Origin: Tissierellales bacterium
GTDB lineage: Bacteria; Bacillota; Clostridia; Tissierellales; JASKZW01
Length of the DNA: 22,085 nucleotides
Direction of reading: 5' to 3'
Assembly (NCBI GenBank): GCA_030152145.1
Contig: JASLIL010000105.1
Location: 1-22,085, forward strand
In this document: positions 6,824-13,238 of the stretch, one piece after another
How the letters are laid out: every line of letters begins with the position of its first letter
Numbering within the stretch: position 1 is the stretch's first letter
Position numbers and translations under genes: made by a program
Notes under the pieces: model-generated
Seen by the model: the letters and a program-made list of their open reading frames with translations, nothing else
Databases searched by the model: none
What the model was told of the DNA's origin: nothing

Positions 6824-7685
6824 AGCCAAATATTCTATTGAAAAAATTTGTTATGGCATCTAAAATCTTCTGTAAAATTCCCTTAACTTCTTCATTTTGA
6901 CTTGTAATATTCTCAAGCTTCTTGGCAATATCACCTATCTGAGTCTTTATGCTATCTACATTTATATCAAGGCTGGAAATCTTCTTCATAAGGTCAACTA
7001 CCTGGGCCTCTTGTTCAGGAGTTAACTTTATGTTTAACTCATTACTCATATCATTTACAACTTCCTTTATAGAGCCCTTGTTCTTAATGTCATTTTCTAC
7101 GATATACATTTTAACAGAGCTAATAAGATCTTCCGCCTCTTCCTTACCTATCTGGTTACCAAGAGTTGCTGTAGTAACTATCTCCTCACTGGCTGCATCC
7201 TTGCTGACTTCAGATATAACCGTACCTGAAACCTCCTCAAAGGCCTTTATAATACCAGTTAGGGCAGCTGTTCCTGAAACCTTAACAGGACTTGAAATCT
7301 TAACTCTAGCATCCTTAACACCTGCAGTTAAAAGAGCATTCCTATACATATCTTCAGTTACCCAAGTTATATTATTTACCTCTACCTCTAGTCCCTCTCC
7401 TTCCTTCAACCTTTCTACATAGGCTGAAGAAATAGCACGGGTGCCCAGGTGTTTCTCATCTATATACTTACCAAGATACTTTCTCTCCTCCTGGTTAGTA
7501 ACCTCTATAACCTTAAGATCTCCACTTATATTAAACTGCTTTAGCATTTCCTTTCTCTGACCATCATTAAGATTTTTTCCCAAAACTACAATCCTATCAT
7601 CCTCTGCACTGTCGGCCATTACCAAGGTTGGCATAGTCATTGTCAAAAGCAACAGAGCTATAACAAGCCTTCTTAATTTTTTCAT
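6822..7685 (-). CDS. Secreted DUF1002 family protein, function unknown
   Basis: The 287-residue protein starts with a clear Sec signal peptide (basic MKKLRR, hydrophobic core about 8-22, likely cleavage after VMA near residue 24). The mature part matches the DUF1002 family seen in Firmicutes: GKNLNDGQRKEMLKQF, KVIEVTNQEERKYLG, GTRAISSAYVERL, NNITWVTEDMYRNALLTAGVKDA and VSGTAALTGIIKAFEE. The C-terminal third is helical and charged, ending in a short amphipathic ILDAITNFFNRIFG. No lipobox or anchor motif is seen, so it is probably exported to the cell surface or medium. The start has AAGGAGGAG upstream. It follows proS by 84 nt with only weak promoter-like sequence between, so it may be part of the Pro T-box transcript. 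The biochemical role is unknown to me. Confidence 0.88.
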   Translation of the reverse strand: MKKLRRLVIALLLLTMTMPTLVMADSAEDDRIVVLGKNLNDGQRKEMLKQFNISGDLKVIEVTNQEERKYLGKYIDEKHLGTRAISSAYVERLKEGEGLEVEVNNITWVTEDMYRNALLTAGVKDARVKISSPVKVSGTAALTGIIKAFEEVSGTVISEVSKDAASEEIVTTATLGNQIGKEEAEDLISSVKMYIVENDIKNKGSIKEVVNDMSNELNIKLTPEQEAQVVDLMKKISSLDINVDSIKTQIGDIAKKLENITSQNEEVKGILQKILDAITNFFNRIFG

Positions 7686-7769
7686 ATTTTCTCCTCCTTA
7701 TAGTCTTTCCACTATTAAGGATAGGATAACTTATAGATTTATATAATACAAGTTTCATTATAGTTACAA

Positions 7770-9485
7770 TTAAAGTCCCTGTCTTTCAAACTCCTCTTCA
7801 ATATGGGCCAAGATCTCCTCTACTCTTATGTCCTTATTTTCCATTTCAGCCCTAGTAGAATACTCTACAAGACCATCCTTAGCCCCTCTACCAACAGTTA
7901 CCCTAATAGGTATTCCTATTAGATCTCTATCATTAAACTTAACTCCCGGCCTAGCCTTCCTATCATCAATTAAAACATCATATCCCTTGGATCTAAGGTC
8001 ATCATAGATTTTTTCTCCCAGTCCCATCTGATCCTCATCCTTAGTATTTACAACAGTAACCACTACTTCATAAGGAGCTACTACTAAAGGCCAGATAATA
8101 CCATTTTCATCATTATACTGTTCAACTATGGCAGCCACAGTTCTTGAAACTCCAACTCCATAAGATCCCATGTAGATAGGCTTAGCCTTTCCATTCTCAT
8201 CTAGATATTTAACATCTAGTCCATCAGAATACTTAGTACCTAATTGGAATATATTACCAACTTCAATACCCCTATCTAACTTTAATTCAGCTCCACACTT
8301 AGGACACTTGTCCCCAAGCTTTACAAGCAGTAAGTCATCAACTATTTCAGCCTCAAAGTCCCTGCCATAGTTTACATTTTTTATATGGTAGTCCTCTTCA
8401 TTTCCACCTACTACAAAGTTCTTGATCTTAGTCATTCTGCTGTCTATAAGAACCCTAACATTTTCATTTAAGCCAAGAGGTCCAGTAAAGCCCTTGGAAG
8501 ATCCTATAGCCTTAATATCTTCCTCGTCAGCCATCTCTATTTCATGTTCCCCTATTCCCAAATAGTTTATAAGTTTTATTTCATTTAACTCCCTATCTCC
8601 TGGAACTATAGCAAGAACAATTTCCTCTCCTCCACGGTAAAGAACAGCCTTGGCAAACTTATTCTTACTTAGACCAAGCATGTCTGAAACCTCATCTATT
8701 GTTTTTGCCCCAGGAGTATGAACCTTCTCCATAGCTAGGATCTCCTCACCAGACTCCTCTATCTTGTAGTCTATGCTGGCCTTTTCGTCTGTAGCTGCAT
8801 AGTCACAACTATCACAATAGGCTACCAGTGATTCTCCTGTTTCTGCCATAGCCATAAACTCATGGGATTCATTTCCTCCCATAGCTCCTGAGTCTCCTGC
8901 TACCACCTTGTACTTTAAGTTTAATCTAGAAAATATAGCGTCGTAGGCGTCCCACATTTCCTGATAGGATACTGCCATGCCCTCTTGATCTAGGTCAAAG
9001 CTATAGGCATCCTTCATTATAAACTCCCTTGAACGAATCAAGCCAAATCTAGGTCTCTTCTCATCCCTATACTTGGTCTGGATCTGATAGAAGTTCATAG
9101 GCAGCTGCTTATAGGAGTTTACCTCGTCCTTTAAAAGTCCTGACAAGTACTCTTCATGGGTTGGTCCCAAGCAAAAGTCCCTATCATGTCTGTCTTTTAA
9201 CTTAAACATTTCTGGACCAAAGTCCTCCCATCTTCCAGTAGCCTCCCAAATTTCCTTAGGTTGGACAGCTGACATTAAAACTTCCTGGGAACCTGCCCTA
9301 TCCATTTCCTCCCTAACAACTCCCTCAACCTTTTTGATTACCCTATATCCTAAAGGTAGGTAGGAGTAAACTCCTGAAACCAGACGTCTTATCATACCTG
9401 ATCTTAATAGCAGCTTGTGGCTGGCTATTTCAGCTTCTGCTGGTACTTCCCTAAGGGTTGGCATATACATTTTTGACATTTTCAT
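7770..9485 (-). CDS. proS: Prolyl-tRNA synthetase, bacterial type with editing insertion
   Basis: Class II synthetase charging tRNA-Pro. Motif 1 lies in PLGYRVIKKVEGVVREEMDR, motif 2 in YRDEKRPRFGLIRSREFIMKD and motif 3 in GSYGVGVSRTVAAI. Between motifs 2 and 3 (about residues 225-400) is the INS editing domain, which removes mischarged Ala-tRNA-Pro and contains GSSKGFTGPLGL. A CPKCGAEL pair of cysteines sits after it. The anticodon-binding domain is C-terminal. 571 residues is the bacterial norm. ATG at 9485 with AAGGAGG upstream; an ATG two codons later is an alternative. A Pro-specific T-box precedes it. Confidence 0.98.
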   Translation of the reverse strand: MKMSKMYMPTLREVPAEAEIASHKLLLRSGMIRRLVSGVYSYLPLGYRVIKKVEGVVREEMDRAGSQEVLMSAVQPKEIWEATGRWEDFGPEMFKLKDRHDRDFCLGPTHEEYLSGLLKDEVNSYKQLPMNFYQIQTKYRDEKRPRFGLIRSREFIMKDAYSFDLDQEGMAVSYQEMWDAYDAIFSRLNLKYKVVAGDSGAMGGNESHEFMAMAETGESLVAYCDSCDYAATDEKASIDYKIEESGEEILAMEKVHTPGAKTIDEVSDMLGLSKNKFAKAVLYRGGEEIVLAIVPGDRELNEIKLINYLGIGEHEIEMADEEDIKAIGSSKGFTGPLGLNENVRVLIDSRMTKIKNFVVGGNEEDYHIKNVNYGRDFEAEIVDDLLLVKLGDKCPKCGAELKLDRGIEVGNIFQLGTKYSDGLDVKYLDENGKAKPIYMGSYGVGVSRTVAAIVEQYNDENGIIWPLVVAPYEVVVTVVNTKDEDQMGLGEKIYDDLRSKGYDVLIDDRKARPGVKFNDRDLIGIPIRVTVGRGAKDGLVEYSTRAEMENKDIRVEEILAHIEEEFERQGL

Positions 9486-9507
9486 ATACTATTCCTCCTT
9501 CTACAAT

Positions 9508-9544
9508 AAAAAAATCCCCCATCTCAAAAATAGAGACGAAGGAT
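9508..9544 (-). terminator. Regulated terminator of the Pro T-box
   Basis: Arms at 9514-9525 and 9533-9544 pair over 12 bp with several G-U pairs around a 7-nt A+U loop, followed by seven U residues. The wobble-rich stem may favour switching to the antiterminator. Confidence 0.87.
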
Positions 9545-9728
9545 AAAATCGCGGTACCACTCTAATAGACCTAAAGGTCCACTTGAAGATTATAACGTAA
9601 TCACCGTTTAGCATTACCTAAAAGCTTAGGAGTAGGTTCAATATAGTTTAAGCTAGCTACCTTTCACCTCTGGTAGCCTCTCTGTAAACCTCCTATATTT
9701 ACTGGTCTCCCTCAAAGCCAATTCTATT
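9508..9728 (-). promoter_or_regulatory. T-box leader specific for tRNA-Pro, upstream of proS
   Basis: The T-box AGAGTGGTACCGCG is at 9550-9563 on the minus strand. The specifier loop reads TTGAA-CCT-ACT, so CCU (9634-9636) selects tRNA-Pro. The terminator hairpin (9514-9544) with its U-run follows. The promoter lies directly upstream, so the leader starts near 9728. This accounts for nearly all of the 280-nt gap between proS and ispF. Confidence 0.94.
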
Positions 9729-9734
9729 AAATAA

Positions 9735-9763
9735 ATAGTACTAGAAAAATCAGACCCTGTCAA
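9735..9763 (-). promoter_or_regulatory. Promoter of the Pro T-box/proS transcript
   Basis: A perfect TTGACA at 9758-9763, a 17-nt spacer and TACTAT at 9735-9740. It begins immediately after the ispF stop codon and points into the T-box leader, so proS is transcribed separately from ispD-ispF. Confidence 0.8.
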
Positions 9764-9765
9764 AT

Positions 9766-10239
9766 CTAATCTTTTAGTAAAAGAACTATAGCCTCTGAAG
9801 CTATGCCCTCCTCCCTACCTACAAAGCCTAGTTTCTCTGTAGTAGTAGCCTTTATATTTACAAACTGGGGATCCAGATCCAAAACCCTGGCTATATTAAG
9901 TCTCATCTCATCTATATAGGGAGAAAGCTTGGGCCTTTCCGCCATAACCACCGAGTCAATATTCCCTATCCTAAAGGACTCCTGGTCTAAAAGCAACTTA
10001 ACCCTCCTAAGTAATTCAAGGCTGGAAATATCCTTATACTCCATATCTGTATCTGGAAAATGATAGCCTATATCTCTTTTTCCTAGGGCCCCTAAAATAG
10101 CATCCATAATAGCATGAACCAAAACATCTGCATCTGAATGGCCCATAAGACCTAGCTCATGCTTGATCTTTACTCCCCCTATAATAAAATCCCTATCCTC
10201 CACTAAATTATGTACATCATAACCTAAACCTACTCTCAT
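9766..10239 (-). CDS. ispF: 2-C-methyl-D-erythritol 2,4-cyclodiphosphate synthase
   Basis: IspF makes the cyclic diphosphate intermediate of the non-mevalonate (MEP) isoprenoid pathway. Zinc-binding GLGYDVHNL (Asp8, His10) is N-terminal, followed by LMGHSDADVLVHAIMDAILGAL, YHFPDTD, and the C-terminal KATTTEKLGFVGREEGIASEAIVLL. 157 residues is the family norm. It begins 1 nt after the ispD stop codon, so the two are translationally linked and act two steps apart in the same pathway. Confidence 0.97.
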   Translation of the reverse strand: MRVGLGYDVHNLVEDRDFIIGGVKIKHELGLMGHSDADVLVHAIMDAILGALGKRDIGYHFPDTDMEYKDISSLELLRRVKLLLDQESFRIGNIDSVVMAERPKLSPYIDEMRLNIARVLDLDPQFVNIKATTTEKLGFVGREEGIASEAIVLLLKD

Positions 10240-10240
10240 T

Positions 10241-10972
10241 CTAAACTCCCTCCCTATCCTTTAAATCCTCAAACCTATCTCTCCTATTGGCTATATTATC
10301 TGCCAAAAGCATATCCTCTATAGTTGTAATCTTTATATTGTTGTAGTCCCCCATTAAAACCTTTACAGCTATGCCCATAGATTCAACCAAGAAACTGTCA
10401 TCTGTCCCTTGAAATCCTTCCCTAAAAGCATTTTCATAGGCCCTTAATATAATATCCTTTTCAAAGGACTGGGGGGTTTGTATGGCCCACAACAAATCTC
10501 GATTAGGTGTATTGTAGACCTGGCCCTTCTCCACTACCTTTATAGTATCTTTTACAGGAACCCCTAAAACACAGGCCCTGTAATCCACAACTCCTAAAAT
10601 AGAGTCTACTATCTTTTCCTCACTTATAAAGGGTCTGGCCCCATCATGAGATAGAACTATGTCAGCTTTTGGATCAAGAGCTTTTAAGCCCCTATAAACC
10701 GAGGCCTCACGACTAGGCCCTCCAGCTATAATTTTTTTAACCTTGTCATAGCCATATCTAGCTACTATATTCTTACTGCAATTTTCTATTTCTAACTCCT
10801 GGCATACCAGTATTATTTCATCTACCAGGTCACAAGAATTAAAGGCCCCTATGGTATGGGCCAGAACTGGCTTATTATTTATATCTAAAAACTGCTTGTT
10901 GATCCTAGTCTTCATCCTGCTGCTAAGACCGGCAGCTGCTATTACTACAGAAACAAATCTCTCCCTATACAT
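10241..10972 (-). CDS. ispD: 2-C-methyl-D-erythritol 4-phosphate cytidylyltransferase
   Basis: IspD couples MEP to CTP in the MEP isoprenoid pathway. The nucleotide-binding N-terminus is VVIAAAGLSSRMKTRINKQFLDINNKPVLAHTI. LSHDGARPFISEEKI, DTIKVV and WAIQTPQSFEKDII are the conserved active-site and binding segments, with DDSFLVE and KITTIEDMLLAD towards the end. 243 residues is slightly above the usual 225-235. ATG at 10972 has GAGGTGAGAGG upstream. It has its own extended -10 promoter right after the yacL terminator. Confidence 0.96.
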   Translation of the reverse strand: MYRERFVSVVIAAAGLSSRMKTRINKQFLDINNKPVLAHTIGAFNSCDLVDEIILVCQELEIENCSKNIVARYGYDKVKKIIAGGPSREASVYRGLKALDPKADIVLSHDGARPFISEEKIVDSILGVVDYRACVLGVPVKDTIKVVEKGQVYNTPNRDLLWAIQTPQSFEKDIILRAYENAFREGFQGTDDSFLVESMGIAVKVLMGDYNNIKITTIEDMLLADNIANRRDRFEDLKDREGV

Positions 10973-10989
10973 CCTCTCACCTCGTTAGT

Positions 10990-10998
10990 ATTATAGCA
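10990..10998 (-). promoter_or_regulatory. Extended -10 promoter of ispD-ispF
   Basis: TGC-TATAAT at 10990-10998 is a perfect extended -10 element. The -35 region falls in the yacL terminator hairpin; the best match, TTGGCC, is poor and has a 19-nt spacer. The predicted start is about 10983, leaving a leader of only about 10 nt, which just contains the Shine-Dalgarno. Confidence 0.6.
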
Positions 10999-11005
10999 CA
11001 AATAT

Positions 11006-11033
11006 AAAAAGGTAGGCCAAGGCCTACCTTTTT
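11006..11033 (-). terminator. Strong intrinsic terminator of the carD-yacL transcript
   Basis: Perfect 13-bp inverted repeat (arms 11006-11018 and 11021-11033, including flanking A/T tracts) starting at the base after the yacL stop codon. The G+C core is GGTAGGCC/GGCCTACC, followed by five U residues. Confidence 0.88.
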
Positions 11034-12119
11034 CTAATTTATATTTGGTTTTGCAAATATCATTCTGCCTGCTGAAGTTTGAAGAACACTGGTTACCAAA
11101 ACACCTATGGTATTTCCAATATATGCCCTACCACTTTCTACAACTATCATAGTTCCATCATCTAAGTAGGCTAGTCCCTGACCTGCCTCCTTACCACTTT
11201 TTATGATTTGAACCTCCATTTCCTCACCAGGTAAAACTACTGGCTTTACTGCATTGGCCAAATCATTTATATTAAGAACTTCTATACCTTGAACCTCTGC
11301 TACCTTATTAAGATTATAGTCATTTGTAATAATCCTACCCTCTAATAGCTGGGTTAGCTTTAAAAGCTTTGTATCTACTTCTGGTACGTCTGGAAATTTT
11401 TCTTCGTGAATTATAACTTCTATGTCCAACTCCTTTTGAATCTTGTTTAAGATATCAAGACCTCTTCTACCCCTGTTTCTCTTTAGGCCATCTGATGAAT
11501 CAGCTATACTTTGTAGCTCTCCTAAAACAAACTCTGGTATTACTAGAGGACCTTCTATAAATCCAGTCTTGCAAATATCTGCAATTCTTCCATCGATAAT
11601 AACTGATGTATCCAATACCTTAGGATATATGCTTCCCTTATTTTTCTTTTGGTCCTTGTCCTTTGTCTCTTTCTTTAAGCTTGATATAGCCTTCATTATT
11701 TCCTCTGACTTGGTTACTGGAAACTTCATACCTAGATAACCAAGCACTATATAAATAAGTACTGAAATTATTACTCCTAAGAAAGGCATCTCTATCTTAT
11801 AAAAAGGCTGGCTTGCTAAATAGGCTATTAAAAGACCTACTATTAATCCCAGGGTTCCTATTACTACCTGAGTCATAGGTATTTTTTGAAGCTCTAACTC
11901 TAGTTTTTGGACTAGTTTTTTAATAGCCTTAATGATCTTAGGTGCTAGTATAAAAAGTATAATTCCAAAAATAAAAGATACACCCAAATAAATAACCACT
12001 GTAAGAATTTTTCCATCTGGTAAATTTATAAGTTTTGAATCATCCACCAGAGAAACCAAAACATAACCGAGGATCAGTCCTGCTGCACTTAAGATAAAGC
12101 GCAAAATTTTGTCTATCAT
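11034..12119 (-). CDS. yacL: Membrane-anchored PIN-TRAM domain protein (YacL family)
   Basis: The 361-residue protein has four predicted membrane helices (about residues 7-24, 40-60, 83-102, 111-130). A charged linker leads to a PIN nuclease domain (about 166-290) and a C-terminal TRAM domain (about 297-357, GRAYIGNTIGVLVTSVLQTSAGRMIFA). The PIN acidic residues are visible: Asp170 and Asp176 in VLDTSVIIDGR, Glu196/Glu201 in PEFVLGELQ, Asp249, and Asp267 in IITNDYNL. The domains suggest a membrane-bound RNA-acting enzyme, but the substrate is not established. It sits between carD and ispD, the common place for this family in Firmicutes. Confidence 0.92.
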   Translation of the reverse strand: MIDKILRFILSAAGLILGYVLVSLVDDSKLINLPDGKILTVVIYLGVSFIFGIILFILAPKIIKAIKKLVQKLELELQKIPMTQVVIGTLGLIVGLLIAYLASQPFYKIEMPFLGVIISVLIYIVLGYLGMKFPVTKSEEIMKAISSLKKETKDKDQKKNKGSIYPKVLDTSVIIDGRIADICKTGFIEGPLVIPEFVLGELQSIADSSDGLKRNRGRRGLDILNKIQKELDIEVIIHEEKFPDVPEVDTKLLKLTQLLEGRIITNDYNLNKVAEVQGIEVLNINDLANAVKPVVLPGEEMEVQIIKSGKEAGQGLAYLDDGTMIVVESGRAYIGNTIGVLVTSVLQTSAGRMIFAKPNIN

Positions 12120-12141
12120 AAATACACCCCCAAGATAAAGC

Positions 12142-12627
12142 CTAGTCTACATTTCTAATGGCCTTATCTATAATATCTTCAATCTCTTCTTGTGTTTTTG
12201 CACTAACAAGAACCAGCTCACTAACTAGCATCTGTCTTGCGTTACTTAGCATTTTTCTTTCCCCTGTTGAAAGACTCTTCTCATCATCTCTCATCATAAG
12301 ATTCCTAACTACAGCCGCTATTTCAAAAATATCACCAGATTTTATTCTTTCCATATTTTTTCTATAGCGCCTATTCCAGTTTTGTGGCATTTTTGTTTTT
12401 TCACCATGTAGGATTGTCATAACCTCTTGTAAATCATCATCATTAATCACTTCTCTAATACCTATTTCACCTACATTGTCTACTGGAATCATAACCTTCA
12501 TATCTCCAATAGGCATCCTCATAACATAGTACTTACGCTTCTCATCTAAGATTTCCTTTTCTTCAATGGCCTCTATTGTACCAGCCCCGTGCATTGGATA
12601 TACTACCCTATCACCAATATTAAACAT
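12142..12627 (-). CDS. carD: CarD family transcriptional regulator
   Basis: The 161-residue protein has the RNA-polymerase-interacting domain at its N-terminus (MFNIGDRVVYPMHGAGTIEAIEEKEI, then YYVMRMPIGDMKVMIPVDNV) and the helical DNA-binding CarD C-terminus (NWNRRYRKNMERIKSGDIFEIAAVVRNL, KSLSTGERKMLSNARQMLVSEL). CarD proteins bind RNA polymerase beta and alter open complex stability. I start it at the ATG at 12625-12627, with TGGAGGG upstream; an in-frame ATG 26 codons earlier gives a leader unlike the family and lies over the promoter. yacL follows 22 nt later. Two promoter candidates lie upstream. Confidence 0.95.
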   Translation of the reverse strand: MFNIGDRVVYPMHGAGTIEAIEEKEILDEKRKYYVMRMPIGDMKVMIPVDNVGEIGIREVINDDDLQEVMTILHGEKTKMPQNWNRRYRKNMERIKSGDIFEIAAVVRNLMMRDDEKSLSTGERKMLSNARQMLVSELVLVSAKTQEEIEDIIDKAIRNVD

Positions 12628-12660
12628 AATACAACCCTCCAATAAACATAGTATACTAAT

Positions 12661-12689
12661 ATTATAACTTATAGGTAGTAATAAGTAAA
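12661..12689 (-). promoter_or_regulatory. Proximal promoter candidate of carD
   Basis: TTTACT at 12684-12689, a 17-nt spacer and a perfect TATAAT at 12661-12666. The start would be near 12654, giving a leader of about 27 nt. Confidence 0.6.
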
Positions 12690-12695
12690 GTTTAC

Positions 12696-12725
12696 ATTTT
12701 ACCATACTTATAATTTACTTGTCAA
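12696..12725 (-). promoter_or_regulatory. Distal promoter candidate of carD
   Basis: A perfect TTGACA at 12720-12725, an 18-nt spacer and TAAAAT at 12696-12701. The start would be near 12689, just before the proximal promoter. Either or both may be used. Confidence 0.6.
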
Positions 12726-12758
12726 CTATTATCGGTGTTTTTTTAATTTTTTATTGAT

Positions 12759-12787
12759 TTGCATAAGTTTCTCTTTATAAGTATAAT
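12759..12787 (+). promoter_or_regulatory. Promoter of the plus-strand MazG-like gene
   Basis: TTGCAT at 12759-12764, a 17-nt spacer and a perfect TATAAT at 12782-12787. The transcript would start near 12794. It is back-to-back with the distal carD promoter; the two -35 boxes are 33 nt apart across an A+T-rich stretch, so a protein bound between them could affect both genes. Confidence 0.72.
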
Positions 12788-12818
12788 AGAACTTAATAAA
12801 ATAAACAGGGGTGATTTC

Positions 12819-13214
12819 GTGGACAAGGAAGTAAATATTATTGAATTCCAGAAAAAAGTAGATGAAGTGCTAATTCGTCACAGTAGCATCTTAGATATAA
12901 TTACCAAGCTTGACCAGTATAACTCAAGAATCAACAGGGCCATAGTTAAGGCTGTTACAGGTTGTGGCTGTATAGAGATTTCTGGTAAGAAGCACGACTA
13001 TAACAAAGAATCTTTAGAGGAATTAAAGGAGGATATAGAGTCTCATCTTTCTGGAAAACTATGTCCAATATGCAAGGATATTTTAGAAGAGGAAATCGGG
13101 GAATATTTCTTCTATCTAGCAGCTCTTTCAAATACATTGGGAATAAACTTGGAAGATGCTATAAAAAATGAATATAATAATATAAACTCCCTAGGACTTT
13201 ATAGTATGAAATAG
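12819..13214 (+). CDS. Small MazG-like protein with CxC and CxxC motifs, function unknown
   Basis: This 131-residue protein is the only plus-strand gene in the window. I start it at GTG 12819 (AGGGGTGA at 12807-12814); an in-frame ATG at 12759 lies inside the promoter. The N-terminal 45 residues are helical (IIEFQKKVDEVLIRHSSILDI, NSRINRAIVKAVTGCGC). Cys49 and Cys51 (CGC) and Cys82 and Cys85 (CPIC) form a pattern suited to a metal or redox site. The C-terminus, EEEIGEYFFYLAALSNTLGINLEDAI (about residues 90-115), resembles the second helix pair of MazG-type all-alpha nucleotide pyrophosphohydrolases, and EELKE (67-71) echoes their EExxE motif, but the ExxD site reads ExxE. I recall similar small proteins near radA/carD in clostridia; none has a role known to me. 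Nucleotide hydrolysis is only a possibility. Confidence 0.85.
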   Translation: MDKEVNIIEFQKKVDEVLIRHSSILDIITKLDQYNSRINRAIVKAVTGCGCIEISGKKHDYNKESLEELKEDIESHLSGKLCPICKDILEEEIGEYFFYLAALSNTLGINLEDAIKNEYNNINSLGLYSMK

Positions 13215-13238
13215 AAAAGGCCCTAGGGCCTTTTTTTT
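13215..13238. terminator. Bidirectional terminator between the MazG-like gene and radA
   Basis: A perfect 20-nt palindrome at 13215-13234 folds as an 8-bp stem (AAAAGGCC/GGCCTTTT) with a CTAG loop. On the plus strand it is followed by more T residues (eight in a row, 13231-13238), a strong terminator for the MazG-like gene. On the minus strand it follows the radA stop codon (13237-13239) and has a four-U tail, so it probably ends radA as well. Confidence 0.88.

Noticed and set aside
12628..12705. Longer CarD start adding 26 hydrophobic residues (possible signal or membrane segment)
   Set aside because: The extension overlaps the promoter, has no ribosome binding site, and the family starts at MFNIGDRVVYP.
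12759..12818. Longer start of the MazG-like gene at ATG 12759
   Set aside because: The ATG overlaps the -35 box; GTG 12819 has a well-spaced AGGGGTGA.
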